A stretch of DNA of 64,000 nt from Gottfriedia endophytica (GTDB taxonomy: Bacteria > Bacillota > Bacilli > Bacillales > Bacillaceae_G). The position numbers were made by a program, and so were the translations under genes. The stretch spans positions 33,466 through 97,465 of the forward strand of contig NZ_JAGIYQ010000013.1 in the NCBI RefSeq assembly GCF_017814275.1. Reading direction: 5' to 3'. This document shows, piece by piece, positions 27,482 to 35,500 of the stretch; within the stretch, counting starts at the first letter, position 1, and every line of letters starts with the position of its first letter. The notes under the pieces are model-generated. The model did no database searches. It had not been told where the DNA came from and was given only the letters and a program-made list of their open reading frames with translations.

Positions 27482-28558
27482 ATGAATGAACATATCCAGC
27501 TTATAATTGATTGGATTGAAGACAACTTAAAATATGAATTTTCATTAGATAAACTATCTAATTACATAGGATATTCCCCTTATTATTGTTCTTTTAAATT
27601 TCAACAAGTAACAGGTATAAGTATTAGGCGCTATATTCTGCTTAGAAGATTGTATTTATCTACGGAAGATTTGGCAAATGATAAAAAGATAATTGACATT
27701 GCCTTTGATTACAATTATTCCTCCCAAGAAGCATATAGTAGAGCTTTTAAATCTGTTTTTGGTATAAATCCAAGACAATTTCAACTTAACAAGATGCCTG
27801 TTCAATCATTTGTTAAACTCACTATCTATAAAGACGAGGAGTGGCGTAGAATGAATATTTCTAGAAAAATTGAGGTTGAAAAGTTACAAAATGAGAATAG
27901 CGAGTTGTTTGACAAATACGTACTCAACATATTGAATGGTCAAGTTATGTATGAAGAGTTTAAAGATAAAAAACTAATGGGAGATTCTGATTATGCTCCA
28001 TTTAATGAAGCGATGTGTATTAACGAGACTACTAAACAAATTTTTGATAATGAGTTTATAGAAACTCGAGCATCAGGACATCAAGATTCAGTAGAAAATT
28101 ACATCAAAAAGGTTATTGATCCATTAGACAATCTTTTTAATAAAAAGTATAAATGTATCGTGTTATGGTTTGGTGAAGATATGTTTTGTCAAATGAACCT
28201 ACTCACAATACTTTCCTATCTTGAACAGTCCGGGTATGATGGCAAAGTATTCTTAAATAGCTTCAGAGAAGATGATTTTAAAGTAAGTCAAACAGAACTT
28301 AAATTTGGTAACTATTATTCTGTATATAATGAAGTATTGGTAAATCATGAAAAACCATCAAATGAACTACTGCCAGTAATGTATCAGGCAATAGATATAT
28401 ATTTAGATATGCTAAAAGAAAATAATGCAGTAGTAAAATATATTTCCAAAAATAAAGATTTACCAACACCAGAATTAGTTAAAAGGTTATTTGCTCTTTT
28501 CCCAACAATAGGATATGGCGATTCACAATATATCGAGCTTATTAATAAAACTAGATAA
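27482..28558 (+). CDS. AraC-family regulator with C-terminal DUF1835-like domain
   Basis: The N-terminal about 105 residues form the double helix-turn-helix of AraC/XylS regulators (LDKLSNYIGYSPYYCSFKFQQVTG, then IIDIAFDYNYSSQEAYSRAFKSVFGINPRQF). The rest (about 110-358) is an unusual partner: KCIVLWFGEDMFCQMNLLTILSYLEQ (near 220-245) resembles the start of DUF1835 proteins. In most AraC regulators the sensor is N-terminal, so a long C-terminal domain is notable. The ATG at 27482 has AGGAG 8 bases upstream. It is monocistronic, ended by a strong hairpin. The target is unknown; GyrI-like ligand binding is an alternative for the C-terminus. Confidence 0.78.
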   Translation: MNEHIQLIIDWIEDNLKYEFSLDKLSNYIGYSPYYCSFKFQQVTGISIRRYILLRRLYLSTEDLANDKKIIDIAFDYNYSSQEAYSRAFKSVFGINPRQFQLNKMPVQSFVKLTIYKDEEWRRMNISRKIEVEKLQNENSELFDKYVLNILNGQVMYEEFKDKKLMGDSDYAPFNEAMCINETTKQIFDNEFIETRASGHQDSVENYIKKVIDPLDNLFNKKYKCIVLWFGEDMFCQMNLLTILSYLEQSGYDGKVFLNSFREDDFKVSQTELKFGNYYSVYNEVLVNHEKPSNELLPVMYQAIDIYLDMLKENNAVVKYISKNKDLPTPELVKRLFALFPTIGYGDSQYIELINKTR

Positions 28559-28687
28559 AAAATAGGTCTGCCCCGACTGCCTTTGCATTTAGAATATAGT
28601 ATATAAATGATAGAAAGTGGAAATAGGAATAAGATTGAGACCAAAGTAAAAACTTGTTCTACATCAAAAATTAAGCAACATTATTTT

Positions 28688-28715
28688 AACCCCATCCTAA
28701 AAGTTAGGATGGGGT
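28688..28715. terminator. Convergent terminator after the AraC and GIY-YIG genes
   Basis: AACCCCATCCTAA pairs perfectly with TTAGGATGGGGTT with a 3-base loop. It lies between the ends of two convergent genes. Confidence 0.8.
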
Positions 28716-28736
28716 TATGTGTATTTGAGGTATTAA

Positions 28737-29108
28737 TCAAAAAAATACTTTTTCTATGTTATATTTTGATTTACCAATGTTGATTATGTATGTTTCATAA
28801 AGTTCCCTATCTAAAGCTTCCGGTACATAAACTATAGAAATTTTATAAACTTCATCTCTATGATTTCTTATTGGAGAATTATCACTATAAAAATGCTCTC
28901 TAACACGACTTCTTAAACTAATCGTTTGACCACAATATAATAATTCATCATTAATATTAAAAAACATGTAAATACCAGCAATACCTCGTGGAATTTTTTC
29001 ATATTCTGTAAATCCATATTTGCTACTCATAGGGGTTTTGTTTTTTGCTCCAAGAATACTCTGTTTTGTAATTTCTACGTTTGGAATTGGAATTTTAATT
29101 GTAATCAT
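28737..29108 (-). CDS. GIY-YIG nuclease-domain protein
   Basis: The 123-residue protein has the compact GIY-YIG nuclease fold: GIAGIYMFFN (near 42-51) as the GIY strand, LLYCGQT (near 56-62) in place of YIG, the catalytic Arg region SLRSRVREHF (near 64-73) and a C-terminal Glu in RELYETYIIN (near 100-109). These are the metal-dependent nuclease residues, though Cys replaces the usual Ile of YIG. There is no DNA-binding extension, as in small UvrC-like or YhbQ-like proteins. The start has a GGTGAG site. It is apparently a single gene. The substrate is unknown. Confidence 0.8.
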   Translation of the reverse strand: MITIKIPIPNVEITKQSILGAKNKTPMSSKYGFTEYEKIPRGIAGIYMFFNINDELLYCGQTISLRSRVREHFYSDNSPIRNHRDEVYKISIVYVPEALDRELYETYIINIGKSKYNIEKVFF

Positions 29109-29234
29109 AGATATATCAACTCACCTACATTATAAAAATAAGTATTTAAATAGTTTTTATTTCCTTAAGAATACGATATTTTGAATCGACTAATTACATA
29201 GAAAAGTTTTTCTATACTAATTAAACACGACTCC

Positions 29235-29620
29235 TTATAGTTGATTAATAAAATGGTCTAAAACCTTTTTTGTGAATGTATTTACTGGTTTAATATGTTT
29301 GAAAAGCCATATAAGTTTTGGAGAAATAAGATAGTACATATAAATGAATAAACGACCTAAAAATTTTTTCCGAAGTACACTATCACGATATTCCCTTAAT
29401 TTAACTACTTGCCATGCATCTACATCTCCATAAACTGTAGTCGCTATATAACAGGCTTTTTTCGTTGTACGATAATAAACACGATTATACATGGCTTTTT
29501 TTGGATTGGTTATCCCCCATATCCTTTGGGAACTCTGGTTTTGACTCTTACAGCTCGTTTCCAAGAAGTTTGAGCAGATATTCGTTTTTTTATGGAAGGT
29601 TTTCGATATCCATATTTCAT
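29235..29620 (-). pseudogene. CFI-box-CTERM protein gene broken by a one-base indel
   Basis: A frame from ATG 29620 (ribosome site AAAGGGGGAAGGG) reads MKYGYRKPSIKKRISAQTSW and on to PKGYGG, then stops. The next frame continues ITNPKKAMYNRVYYRTTKKACYIATTVYGD..., ending ...SPKLIWLFKHIKPVNTF at about 29240. The two halves together match a known type of small Bacillus protein: a basic N-terminus, a WITNPKKAAYNKVYNKTT-like linker, then the CFI-box (CYIAT..YG..D....LR.FRD..L) with its membrane-leaning tail. The break is in the run CCCCC at 29514-29518; one extra base restores the frame. This may be a sequencing error or recent decay. Confidence 0.75.
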
Positions 29621-29761
29621 AGCATCCCTTCCCCCTTTCATTTCAATACTAACTTGAAAATTATTCTTAGAATAACCAAAAAAGGACGTCTCTTTTTTTC
29701 AGATTTAATTTTCCGAACTCTTTAATTCCTTTCACTTTAATATCATTCCTCTGCTTATTTC

Positions 29762-29964
29762 AGTTAAGAAATTCTAAGAATTGTTTTTTAGCATCATTTG
29801 ATTTAGTAACATAATATAAATGCTTCCATAAATGACTTGCCTTCTGTATTTTGAGGCAAACACAATGTGATACTTACAATTCTAAGTTATAGGTGTTAAA
29901 CTATTTACTGTCTTTTGACAAAAAAAATCCTCCGTATGCTGATACTTTGGTTGGCGAACCAAAA
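29762..29964 (-). pseudogene. IS200/IS605-type TnpA relic with its end hairpin
   Basis: On the minus strand KYHIVFASKYRRQVIYG (near 29824-29876) is the signature start of IS200 Y1 transposases (YHIVFxPKYRR). It is preceded by a frame with stops and followed by KSNDAKKQFLEFLN-like text. Upstream, TTTGGTTGGCGAACCAAA at 29946-29963 is a perfect hairpin of the type recognised at IS200 ends. The catalytic HUH and Tyr regions are missing, so the element is dead. Confidence 0.75.
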
Positions 29965-30057
29965 ATATTTTAGCACCTCTGGGAAATTTTTTTATACCAG
30001 GCTGTAAGCTCTTTGGAACTCTTGTCCTAGCCTAGGGTTTTCATTAATACAACAAAG

Positions 30058-30717
30058 TCAACGTTTGTATTGTACACAAAAATCCCTTAATTCATCAAAA
30101 TTATGAATTACAATATCAGCTTCCTTTAACTCTTCTTCTTTTGCAAAATCAAAGTGACATCCAATTGCAGTTAATCCGTTTGTTTTAGCAGCCATGATAT
30201 CAGATAGACGATCACCAACTACAGCACCGATTTTAATTCCGTTTTTTTCGATGATCATTTTAACCAAATCTGATTTATCAAGTGAATTAATTTGTTGAAT
30301 GCTAAAAGTTTCACTGATCCATTTTTTCAATCCAAAATATAAAACAATAGCATCCAAATACTTTATTAATCCATTACTAGCAATATACATCGGGATACCA
30401 ATTTCCTTAAGCGTATCTAGTGTTTTAATAACATTTGGATATAGAGCACCTTTACCTAGTTTAATATTTTCAATTAATCTCTCATGAAACAGTTCGTTTG
30501 CATACTCACGTATTTCTATAGTTGTGTCCGGCAATAGTGTTTCCCATACAACTGGTAAAGTGACACCCATTATTTGCTGATATTTCTCAAGAGGAGTACT
30601 TCCGTTCCAAATTCCTTTATCCCTTAACTTATCGAATGTATCAATTAGAGATGGTTCCAAAATTGTATTTGTTTGAAATAATGTTCCGTCCATATCAAAA
30701 ATAATTGCGTTATACAT
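30058..30717 (-). CDS. HAD-superfamily phosphatase
   Basis: This 219-residue haloacid-dehalogenase hydrolase has motif I FDMDGTLF (Asp nucleophile and acid, near 7-14), motif II IASNG (near 111-115), a motif III Lys in the KSDLV region (near 147), and motif IV GAVVGDRLSDIMAA (near 164-177). The cap is a helical insertion after motif I (subfamily I). It resembles phosphoglycolate phosphatase-like and 5'-nucleotidase-like proteins; substrate not assignable. The ATG at 30717 has AAGGTGAT upstream, better than 30726. It follows the histidine phosphatase gene on the same strand by about 60 bases, so co-transcription is possible. Confidence 0.85.
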   Translation of the reverse strand: MYNAIIFDMDGTLFQTNTILEPSLIDTFDKLRDKGIWNGSTPLEKYQQIMGVTLPVVWETLLPDTTIEIREYANELFHERLIENIKLGKGALYPNVIKTLDTLKEIGIPMYIASNGLIKYLDAIVLYFGLKKWISETFSIQQINSLDKSDLVKMIIEKNGIKIGAVVGDRLSDIMAAKTNGLTAIGCHFDFAKEEELKEADIVIHNFDELRDFCVQYKR

Positions 30718-30779
30718 GTTCATCACCTTTATTCTTTAAGGTATTTTTTAAGATTGCGTATTTAAAAGAATCAATGTGA

Positions 30780-31349
30780 TCATTTCCACATTTTTATAAC
30801 CTCTACTAATTCCTGTCCATTGAATTCCATTCTGTATATATCTGGTTTTGATGTTTCTAATAAAAAATCCAAGTTATATTGAATATCATAATATCCCATC
30901 ATCAAGGTCATAACCGCTCCATGAGTACCTAAAACTACTTTTTGTCCTCGATAAGTAGTTAAAATTTCTTTCAATACTTTTATAGCTCGATTTTGACAAA
31001 CTGCATTAGATTCCGCTCCTGTTAAAGTAAAATTTGGATCAGAAAAAGACTTTTCTAACAAAGGGAATAATTCCTTATCTGATAAACGCTTGTCTTCGGT
31101 AGAAAAAATTCTCTCTTTAAGATCTTCAAATACTAATACTTTTTTACCTAAACGATTCGCTAAGCCCTGAATAGAAAGTATAGAGCGGGTGTATGGACTC
31201 GAAATAATAACCTCAATATTCTCCTCATATAATATTTCAGTTATTCGATTTGCATCCAATTTACCTTTTTCAGTTAATCCTCTTGTTCTTTCATTTTCTT
31301 CTGTTATTGGTGATTCACAATGTCTCACAATGTAAATAAAAGTTTTCAT
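30780..31349 (-). CDS. Histidine phosphatase superfamily protein
   Basis: The 189-residue protein belongs to the phosphoglycerate-mutase-like histidine phosphatases. The catalytic RH motif is YIVRHCES (His near 10), followed by TRGLTEKGKLDANRI, ISSPYTRSILS (second Arg) and a C-terminal GTHGAVMTLM (second His). Cys replaces the usual Gly in RHGE, a mild variation. ATG 31349 has GGAGG 7 bases upstream, so the reading from 31361 is less likely. Substrate unknown. It precedes the HAD phosphatase gene on the same strand. Confidence 0.85.
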   Translation of the reverse strand: MKTFIYIVRHCESPITEENERTRGLTEKGKLDANRITEILYEENIEVIISSPYTRSILSIQGLANRLGKKVLVFEDLKERIFSTEDKRLSDKELFPLLEKSFSDPNFTLTGAESNAVCQNRAIKVLKEILTTYRGQKVVLGTHGAVMTLMMGYYDIQYNLDFLLETSKPDIYRMEFNGQELVEVIKMWK

Positions 31350-31502
31350 GTTATCCTCCATTGTATAAATATAATTTTATTTATAGCTATTTAAAAGTAA
31401 AAATTTCCCTCTTTTCATTATAATGGTTAATCATTTCACCCCACACATTTTTATTTACTTATTATATTGAAAGAAATTTTGAAGGTCTTTTCCATAAAAA
31501 AA

Positions 31503-31529
31503 CCACCTATTCTTATATAGAAAAGGTGG
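31503..31529 (-). terminator. Terminator of the ycgR-ycgQ type operon
   Basis: CCACCT pairs with AGGTGG, with an inner TTCT/AGAA pairing; on the minus strand a run of seven T follows. It is 12 bases beyond the YcgQ-like stop. Confidence 0.75.
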
Positions 31530-31540
31530 AAGAACACAAC

Positions 31541-32401
31541 TTATTTGAAATAAACATATGGGTCACTAGGCTTTGGAATCTTTTGTATAGTTTTTATTCT
31601 TAAAGCAGGCACAACAGCTCCTTGATAATGAGTCATGTCTAATATACCATCTACTTTTACCCATTCATTATCTTTTAAATTACTAACATTCCCTGTAGAT
31701 AACAATCCAACAATATTAGCGTCAGCTATACAACAATAAATACCAAATCTTGCTACAACAATCTGATTATGTGGGAATCCATCTGGTCTATAAACAAATC
31801 CATCATACTCAATTTCTTTCCTTAAAAACAGATCTAGCCTTTGTGCAATTGTATTCATGGTAAAAGTGAAATAATCATCATTAACTGTGATTTTCTTACT
31901 ATTTACTAGATTGTTATATATAGTATTATTTTTATTTAGAACATCATACGTTTCTTGGCCAGAATTTGAGAATTGACTTATGTTAGAATTATAAGATTTA
32001 CTTGTATTTAAATTGGTCATTTTATTACCTAAATCCACACCTCTATTCGCTGCTATTGCACTATCAAGAGTGTTATTTGAAAAGAATATTCCAGTCAATA
32101 TGGGAATAATGAACAGCGAATAGATAATGATTGACTTTTTACCAGAATTTGAAGTCCCATGATCAATGCCACATTTACAATTACAATCACAATGCTTATC
32201 ATCATTTGTAGTTTTATTTTTCCAAAATTGACCTATTCCCATTAGTAAGAATGCTACTATCGAGAAATAAGTTAATGGTGCCATCTTTGGAGCAATGAAA
32301 AATTTTAAATCTCCTGTAAGAACCAACCTGATTAATAAAATTGTAAATCCTAATAATATTATCCCTCTGATCATAAAATGATTAATATTTCTTTTTTTCA
32401 T
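31541..32401 (-). CDS. TIGR03943 / DUF1980 permease-partner membrane protein, YcgQ-like
   Basis: This 286-residue protein has two N-terminal hydrophobic helices, a metal-binding looking loop HCDCNCKCGIDHG (near 69-81), a further helix, and an extracytoplasmic C-terminal domain with FGIYCCIADANIVGLL. It matches the TIGR03943/YcgQ family that is encoded with YcgR-type permeases. The His/Cys-rich loop suggests zinc or another thiophilic metal. It follows the permease gene by 9 bases. Two Zur-like boxes upstream of the pair support a zinc-related role, but the transported species is not established. Confidence 0.82.
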   Translation of the reverse strand: MKKRNINHFMIRGIILLGFTILLIRLVLTGDLKFFIAPKMAPLTYFSIVAFLLMGIGQFWKNKTTNDDKHCDCNCKCGIDHGTSNSGKKSIIIYSLFIIPILTGIFFSNNTLDSAIAANRGVDLGNKMTNLNTSKSYNSNISQFSNSGQETYDVLNKNNTIYNNLVNSKKITVNDDYFTFTMNTIAQRLDLFLRKEIEYDGFVYRPDGFPHNQIVVARFGIYCCIADANIVGLLSTGNVSNLKDNEWVKVDGILDMTHYQGAVVPALRIKTIQKIPKPSDPYVYFK

Positions 32402-32410
32402 TTCTACATA

Positions 32411-33460
32411 TCACCCTAAAACTATAATTTGGTAAATTTCAATCACACCTAATACTACTAATGCGGTAATAAACATAAAAGTTATGACAAACTTTGGCTT
32501 AAAATAGCCAAATAGCATGATCGTATTTTTAAAATCAACCATTGGACCGAATAAAAGAAATGCTAAAATAGAGCCCGTAGAAAAAGTATGAAGAAAAGAG
32601 GCTCCTACGAATGCATCCGCTTCCGAACATAAAGATAAGGCATAAGCAAATCCCATCATTACCGGTGGTCCAGACACATTATTTGAACCTAAATCAACTA
32701 AATAACTTCTATTAAAAAAGGTCTGAAAAAGACTCGCAATAAATGCTCCAAAAATTAAATATTTACCCATTTGAAAAAACTCATCACTTGCATGATATAG
32801 AACTGATTTTAAACTCTTTTTAGGATTGGATGCTCCAACTTTAGTAGTTGATTCAAGATCTTCACGCACCCATTTTAACTGGTCTGTATTTTCAAATAAT
32901 AAATAGATTAATAGCCCGATAAAAACAATGACAATGAAAGCTAGTCCCATTCTTTCATACGCAATTTGAACATTCATCCGAAATGCTACGTATGTAGATA
33001 AGAAAACAATTGGATTTATTATCGGGGCACCTACTAATAAAACTATACCCAAATGCAAAGGCATTCCCTTTTTTATCAACCTTCTCACAACAGGTACAAT
33101 AGTACATTCACATACAGGAAATAAAACACATAAAAAGGCTGTAGCAATAATTGCTAGGATAGGATTCTTCGGTATAAATTTCTTAAGTTTTTCTTCAGAA
33201 ACATACATTTGAATAAGAGATGAAACAAAAACACCTAATAAAACAAAAGGAAAAGCCTCAAGTAAAATGCTTATAAAAATGGTGATTAAATTATTTACTG
33301 ATTTTGGAATATGAGATGAAAAACTTGCAAAAGAACCTTTTGTAAAAAAATCAATGATTAAACTTATAAACGATTTTCCCATAAAAATGATTAAACTTAA
33401 AAACAATATTCCGATTAAGTAACCGAATAAGTATATGAAAATATTTTTAGTAGATTTCAT
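32411..33460 (-). CDS. DUF318/UPF0718 permease, YcgR-like
   Basis: The 349-residue integral membrane protein has about eight helices. Each half of the permease has a signature: FPVCECTIVPVVRRLIKKGMP (near 115-135, with two Cys) and LSLCSEADAFVGASF (near 275-289). These conserved Cys and Glu residues could bind a metal in transit. It is the first gene of a two-gene operon with the YcgQ-like protein. An upstream stretch of about 300 bases holds two Zur-like boxes. Family assignment is firm; the cargo (zinc or a zinc-linked factor) is inferred. Confidence 0.85.
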   Translation of the reverse strand: MKSTKNIFIYLFGYLIGILFLSLIIFMGKSFISLIIDFFTKGSFASFSSHIPKSVNNLITIFISILLEAFPFVLLGVFVSSLIQMYVSEEKLKKFIPKNPILAIIATAFLCVLFPVCECTIVPVVRRLIKKGMPLHLGIVLLVGAPIINPIVFLSTYVAFRMNVQIAYERMGLAFIVIVFIGLLIYLLFENTDQLKWVREDLESTTKVGASNPKKSLKSVLYHASDEFFQMGKYLIFGAFIASLFQTFFNRSYLVDLGSNNVSGPPVMMGFAYALSLCSEADAFVGASFLHTFSTGSILAFLLFGPMVDFKNTIMLFGYFKPKFVITFMFITALVVLGVIEIYQIIVLG

Positions 33461-33654
33461 AGATTCACCTTATATTTAAATATCATTTAATTGCCAAACA
33501 ATAGTTTGAATAACTTAGCTGTTGTCGCAGATTTATTTCACTCTATCTCCTCTTTCATTGTAAATGCTGCAAAAATCACTTTAGACTACATTACATATAG
33601 TTAAGTATCGGACTGTCCCTTTCACACTTCCTTTCAAAGTATTTTTTATACAAC

Positions 33655-33675
33655 AAACCGTAACAATTACGATTT
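33655..33675. promoter_or_regulatory. Zur-like box 1 upstream of the permease operon
   Basis: AAACCGTAACAATTACGATTT matches the Bacillus Zur consensus AAATCGTAATNATTACGATTT at nearly every position (7-1-7 inverted repeat). It lies 195 bases before the permease start. Confidence 0.65.
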
Positions 33676-33731
33676 ATAGTATAAAAAAATATTTCTGTAA
33701 AAGCTCATAAAAATAAGAATATGGTTATATT

Positions 33732-33752
33732 AAACCGTAATGATTACGCTTA
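33732..33752. promoter_or_regulatory. Zur-like box 2
   Basis: AAACCGTAATGATTACGCTTA is a second 7-1-7 match to the Zur consensus, 77 bases from the first, with one mismatch in each half. Two boxes at one promoter region argue against chance. Confidence 0.65.
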
Positions 33753-33866
33753 TCTAGACATTTTAAATAAAAATTTATTAAAGATTGTTAATAAAAATAC
33801 ACTTATGGATTGGATAATGACTTTATGATGTCTATTTAATTTAACCAGAGGGTTTTAGATTCTACC

Positions 33867-34020
33867 TCACTTTACTTTCTCAATTGTTCCGGTTATATTT
33901 ACCCCTTGGATATTTTTTAAATGTAGTACCATATCACCTTCTGATACTTTGCCAAAAATTTGAGCATCTACTACACATTATGTAATCTCAATTCGCGAAA
34001 CATATTCTTTACAAAATAAA
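33867..34020 (-). pseudogene. C-terminal remnant of an unknown gene
   Basis: A minus-strand frame reads EYVSRIEIT, a stop, then VDAQIFGKVSEGDMVLHLKN and on to TIEKVK with a normal stop at 33867. The protein-like text and the lack of any start or ribosome site suggest a decayed gene tail. Family not recognised. Confidence 0.35.
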
Positions 34021-34051
34021 AACAGATTAAGTGATACACTCAATCTGTTTT
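34019..34051 (-). terminator. Terminator of the yxcD pair
   Basis: AAAACAGATT pairs with AATCTGTTTT; on the minus strand it ends in TTTTTATTTT. It lies 13 bases beyond the YxcD-like stop. Confidence 0.8.
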
Positions 34052-34063
34052 ACCTGCTTCTCT

Positions 34064-34387
34064 TTATAAAATTATAGTTTTTTTATCTTCATTTACCCTT
34101 ACTTCTGCAGAGAATATATTCTTATGGAACTTTAACTCAACAGTCATAACGTCAGGGTTAAAACTGTGAAATTCTTCAAGAAACAACACGATTCCTTCTG
34201 AAATATCTTCTGTATCTAAAGTATCTGCATTATAGTGTCCTCTAAATGTAGCATTTGCAGTAAACCCTACTGATTTGTTATAAGATAATTCTTGTAAATT
34301 TACATCTTGAGGTTCTACATCATATTTGTTCGCTACAAACACACAAACCCCATCTATAATTTCTTGTTCATTTAATAATAAAATCAT
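34064..34387 (-). CDS. YxcD-family protein (DUF2653)
   Basis: This 107-residue soluble protein fits the DUF2653/YxcD family: an N-terminal helix NEQEIIDGVCVFVANKYDVEPQDV, then strands around VGFTANATFRGHYN and a C-terminal strand AEVRVNEDKKTIIL. Function unknown. Its ribosome site CGGAGG overlaps the end of the upstream Ser-rich protein gene (2-base gap), so both are made from one mRNA, an arrangement also familiar from other Bacillus genomes. Confidence 0.82.
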   Translation of the reverse strand: MILLLNEQEIIDGVCVFVANKYDVEPQDVNLQELSYNKSVGFTANATFRGHYNADTLDTEDISEGIVLFLEEFHSFNPDVMTVELKFHKNIFSAEVRVNEDKKTIIL

Positions 34388-34389
34388 GA

Positions 34390-35055
34390 TTAAAACCTCC
34401 GTGTATATGTTTTACTAGGTCTTACTGCTTTGATAATCGCAATAACGATAATTAATAAGATGATTAGAACAACAATGTCCATAATCCATGCTATTGGTGA
34501 AGGTCCATAAGAAACATATCCTGGTGCACCCATTGGCATGTAGGTATATCCCCAAGGATGCCAAAGACTACTCATAAACATTCCCATGGTAAAACCATGA
34601 TAGTAACCAAACCACCCTGAAGGTGAATAACCTGCATGATAATAGTGATTTACAACAACTGTTTTACCCCCAACATGAGCTGTTGATGATCGACCCGAGT
34701 ATGTTCTGCCACTTATATAAGATTTTTTAGAAGTCGCTCCTGAGAAAGAACCTTTAGACTTATAACTAGAACTACTATATTTTTTAGAAGATCCGCCTGA
34801 GAAAGAACCTGAAGAACTTCCTGATGACGATTTCTTAGAACTCCCACCGAACCATGAACTTGAACCACTACTTGATCTACTGTTTGAACTAGAACTACTC
34901 GACCCACTGAATGAACTAGAACTCTTACTGTAGCTGCTAGACCTACTAGAAGAAGACGAGCGAGAACTCCCACCGCTAAAGCTTCTTGCTTGTGCAATAG
35001 AAGGTGTTATTAAACATAAAACCAGTAAAAATGTTAAGACATACTTGAATTTCAT
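34390..35055 (-). CDS. Secreted Ser/Gly-rich low-complexity membrane protein
   Basis: The 221-residue protein starts with a signal peptide (MKFKYVLTFLLVLCLITPSIAQA, cleavage likely after AQA near 23). A region of about 85 residues made mostly of Ser with Gly, Lys, Phe and Tyr follows (about 25-110). A conserved-looking section VVVNHYYHAGYSPSGWFGYYHGF, one C-terminal membrane helix (about 187-210) and a basic tail complete it. The Ser-rich arm therefore faces outside. The repetitive DNA (TCA/AGT/AGC codons) is prone to length change. It is encoded directly upstream of the YxcD-like protein. Role unknown, perhaps cell-surface. Confidence 0.72.
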   Translation of the reverse strand: MKFKYVLTFLLVLCLITPSIAQARSFSGGSSRSSSSSRSSSYSKSSSSFSGSSSSSSNSRSSSGSSSWFGGSSKKSSSGSSSGSFSGGSSKKYSSSSYKSKGSFSGATSKKSYISGRTYSGRSSTAHVGGKTVVVNHYYHAGYSPSGWFGYYHGFTMGMFMSSLWHPWGYTYMPMGAPGYVSYGPSPIAWIMDIVVLIILLIIVIAIIKAVRPSKTYTRRF

Positions 35056-35397
35056 TACTGTTCCTCCATCGTTAATTTAATGCTTAAAGTCAGCTAAATA
35101 AAATACCAATATATTACAATCTCAATCTACTATATGATAGTAGATAAATAATTCTCCTGTAAACTTTTTTTTGGTCCTTTTTTATATCCTCAATTTAGTT
35201 AGTTAATGACTCCTTTTGCTAAAGTCAATATTCCCATCATTAAATTAATTAGGAGGATCTATTTATTATTGTAATGGATGAATCATTTGTTTTTCACCAA
35301 TTATTCATTACATTTTTTTAATTTCTTGTCCGTTTCAAATCCAGCAACATTTAACCGATCGCTAGTTGTTTTTTTTATAAAGTGTTTAAGATAAAAA

Positions 35398-35437
35398 AAA
35401 GAGCGGTTAAACTTCAACGTAAGTTTAACCGCTCTTT
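35398..35437 (-). terminator. Terminator of the DedA-PAP2 gene
   Basis: A 16-bp perfect stem AAAGAGCGGTTAAACT/AGTTTAACCGCTCTTT with an 8-base loop, 63 bases beyond the stop. On the minus strand it is followed by a T run. Confidence 0.88.
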
Positions 35438-35500
35438 TAAAATTTTTTATTAACCTATGTTTAATTATTAGCATGTGTTTTAATGTAAACAAGTATTTCA

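Noticed and set aside
34713..34997. Val/Leu-rich frame inside the Ser-rich protein gene
   Set aside because: Shadow of the repetitive Ser codons in another frame.
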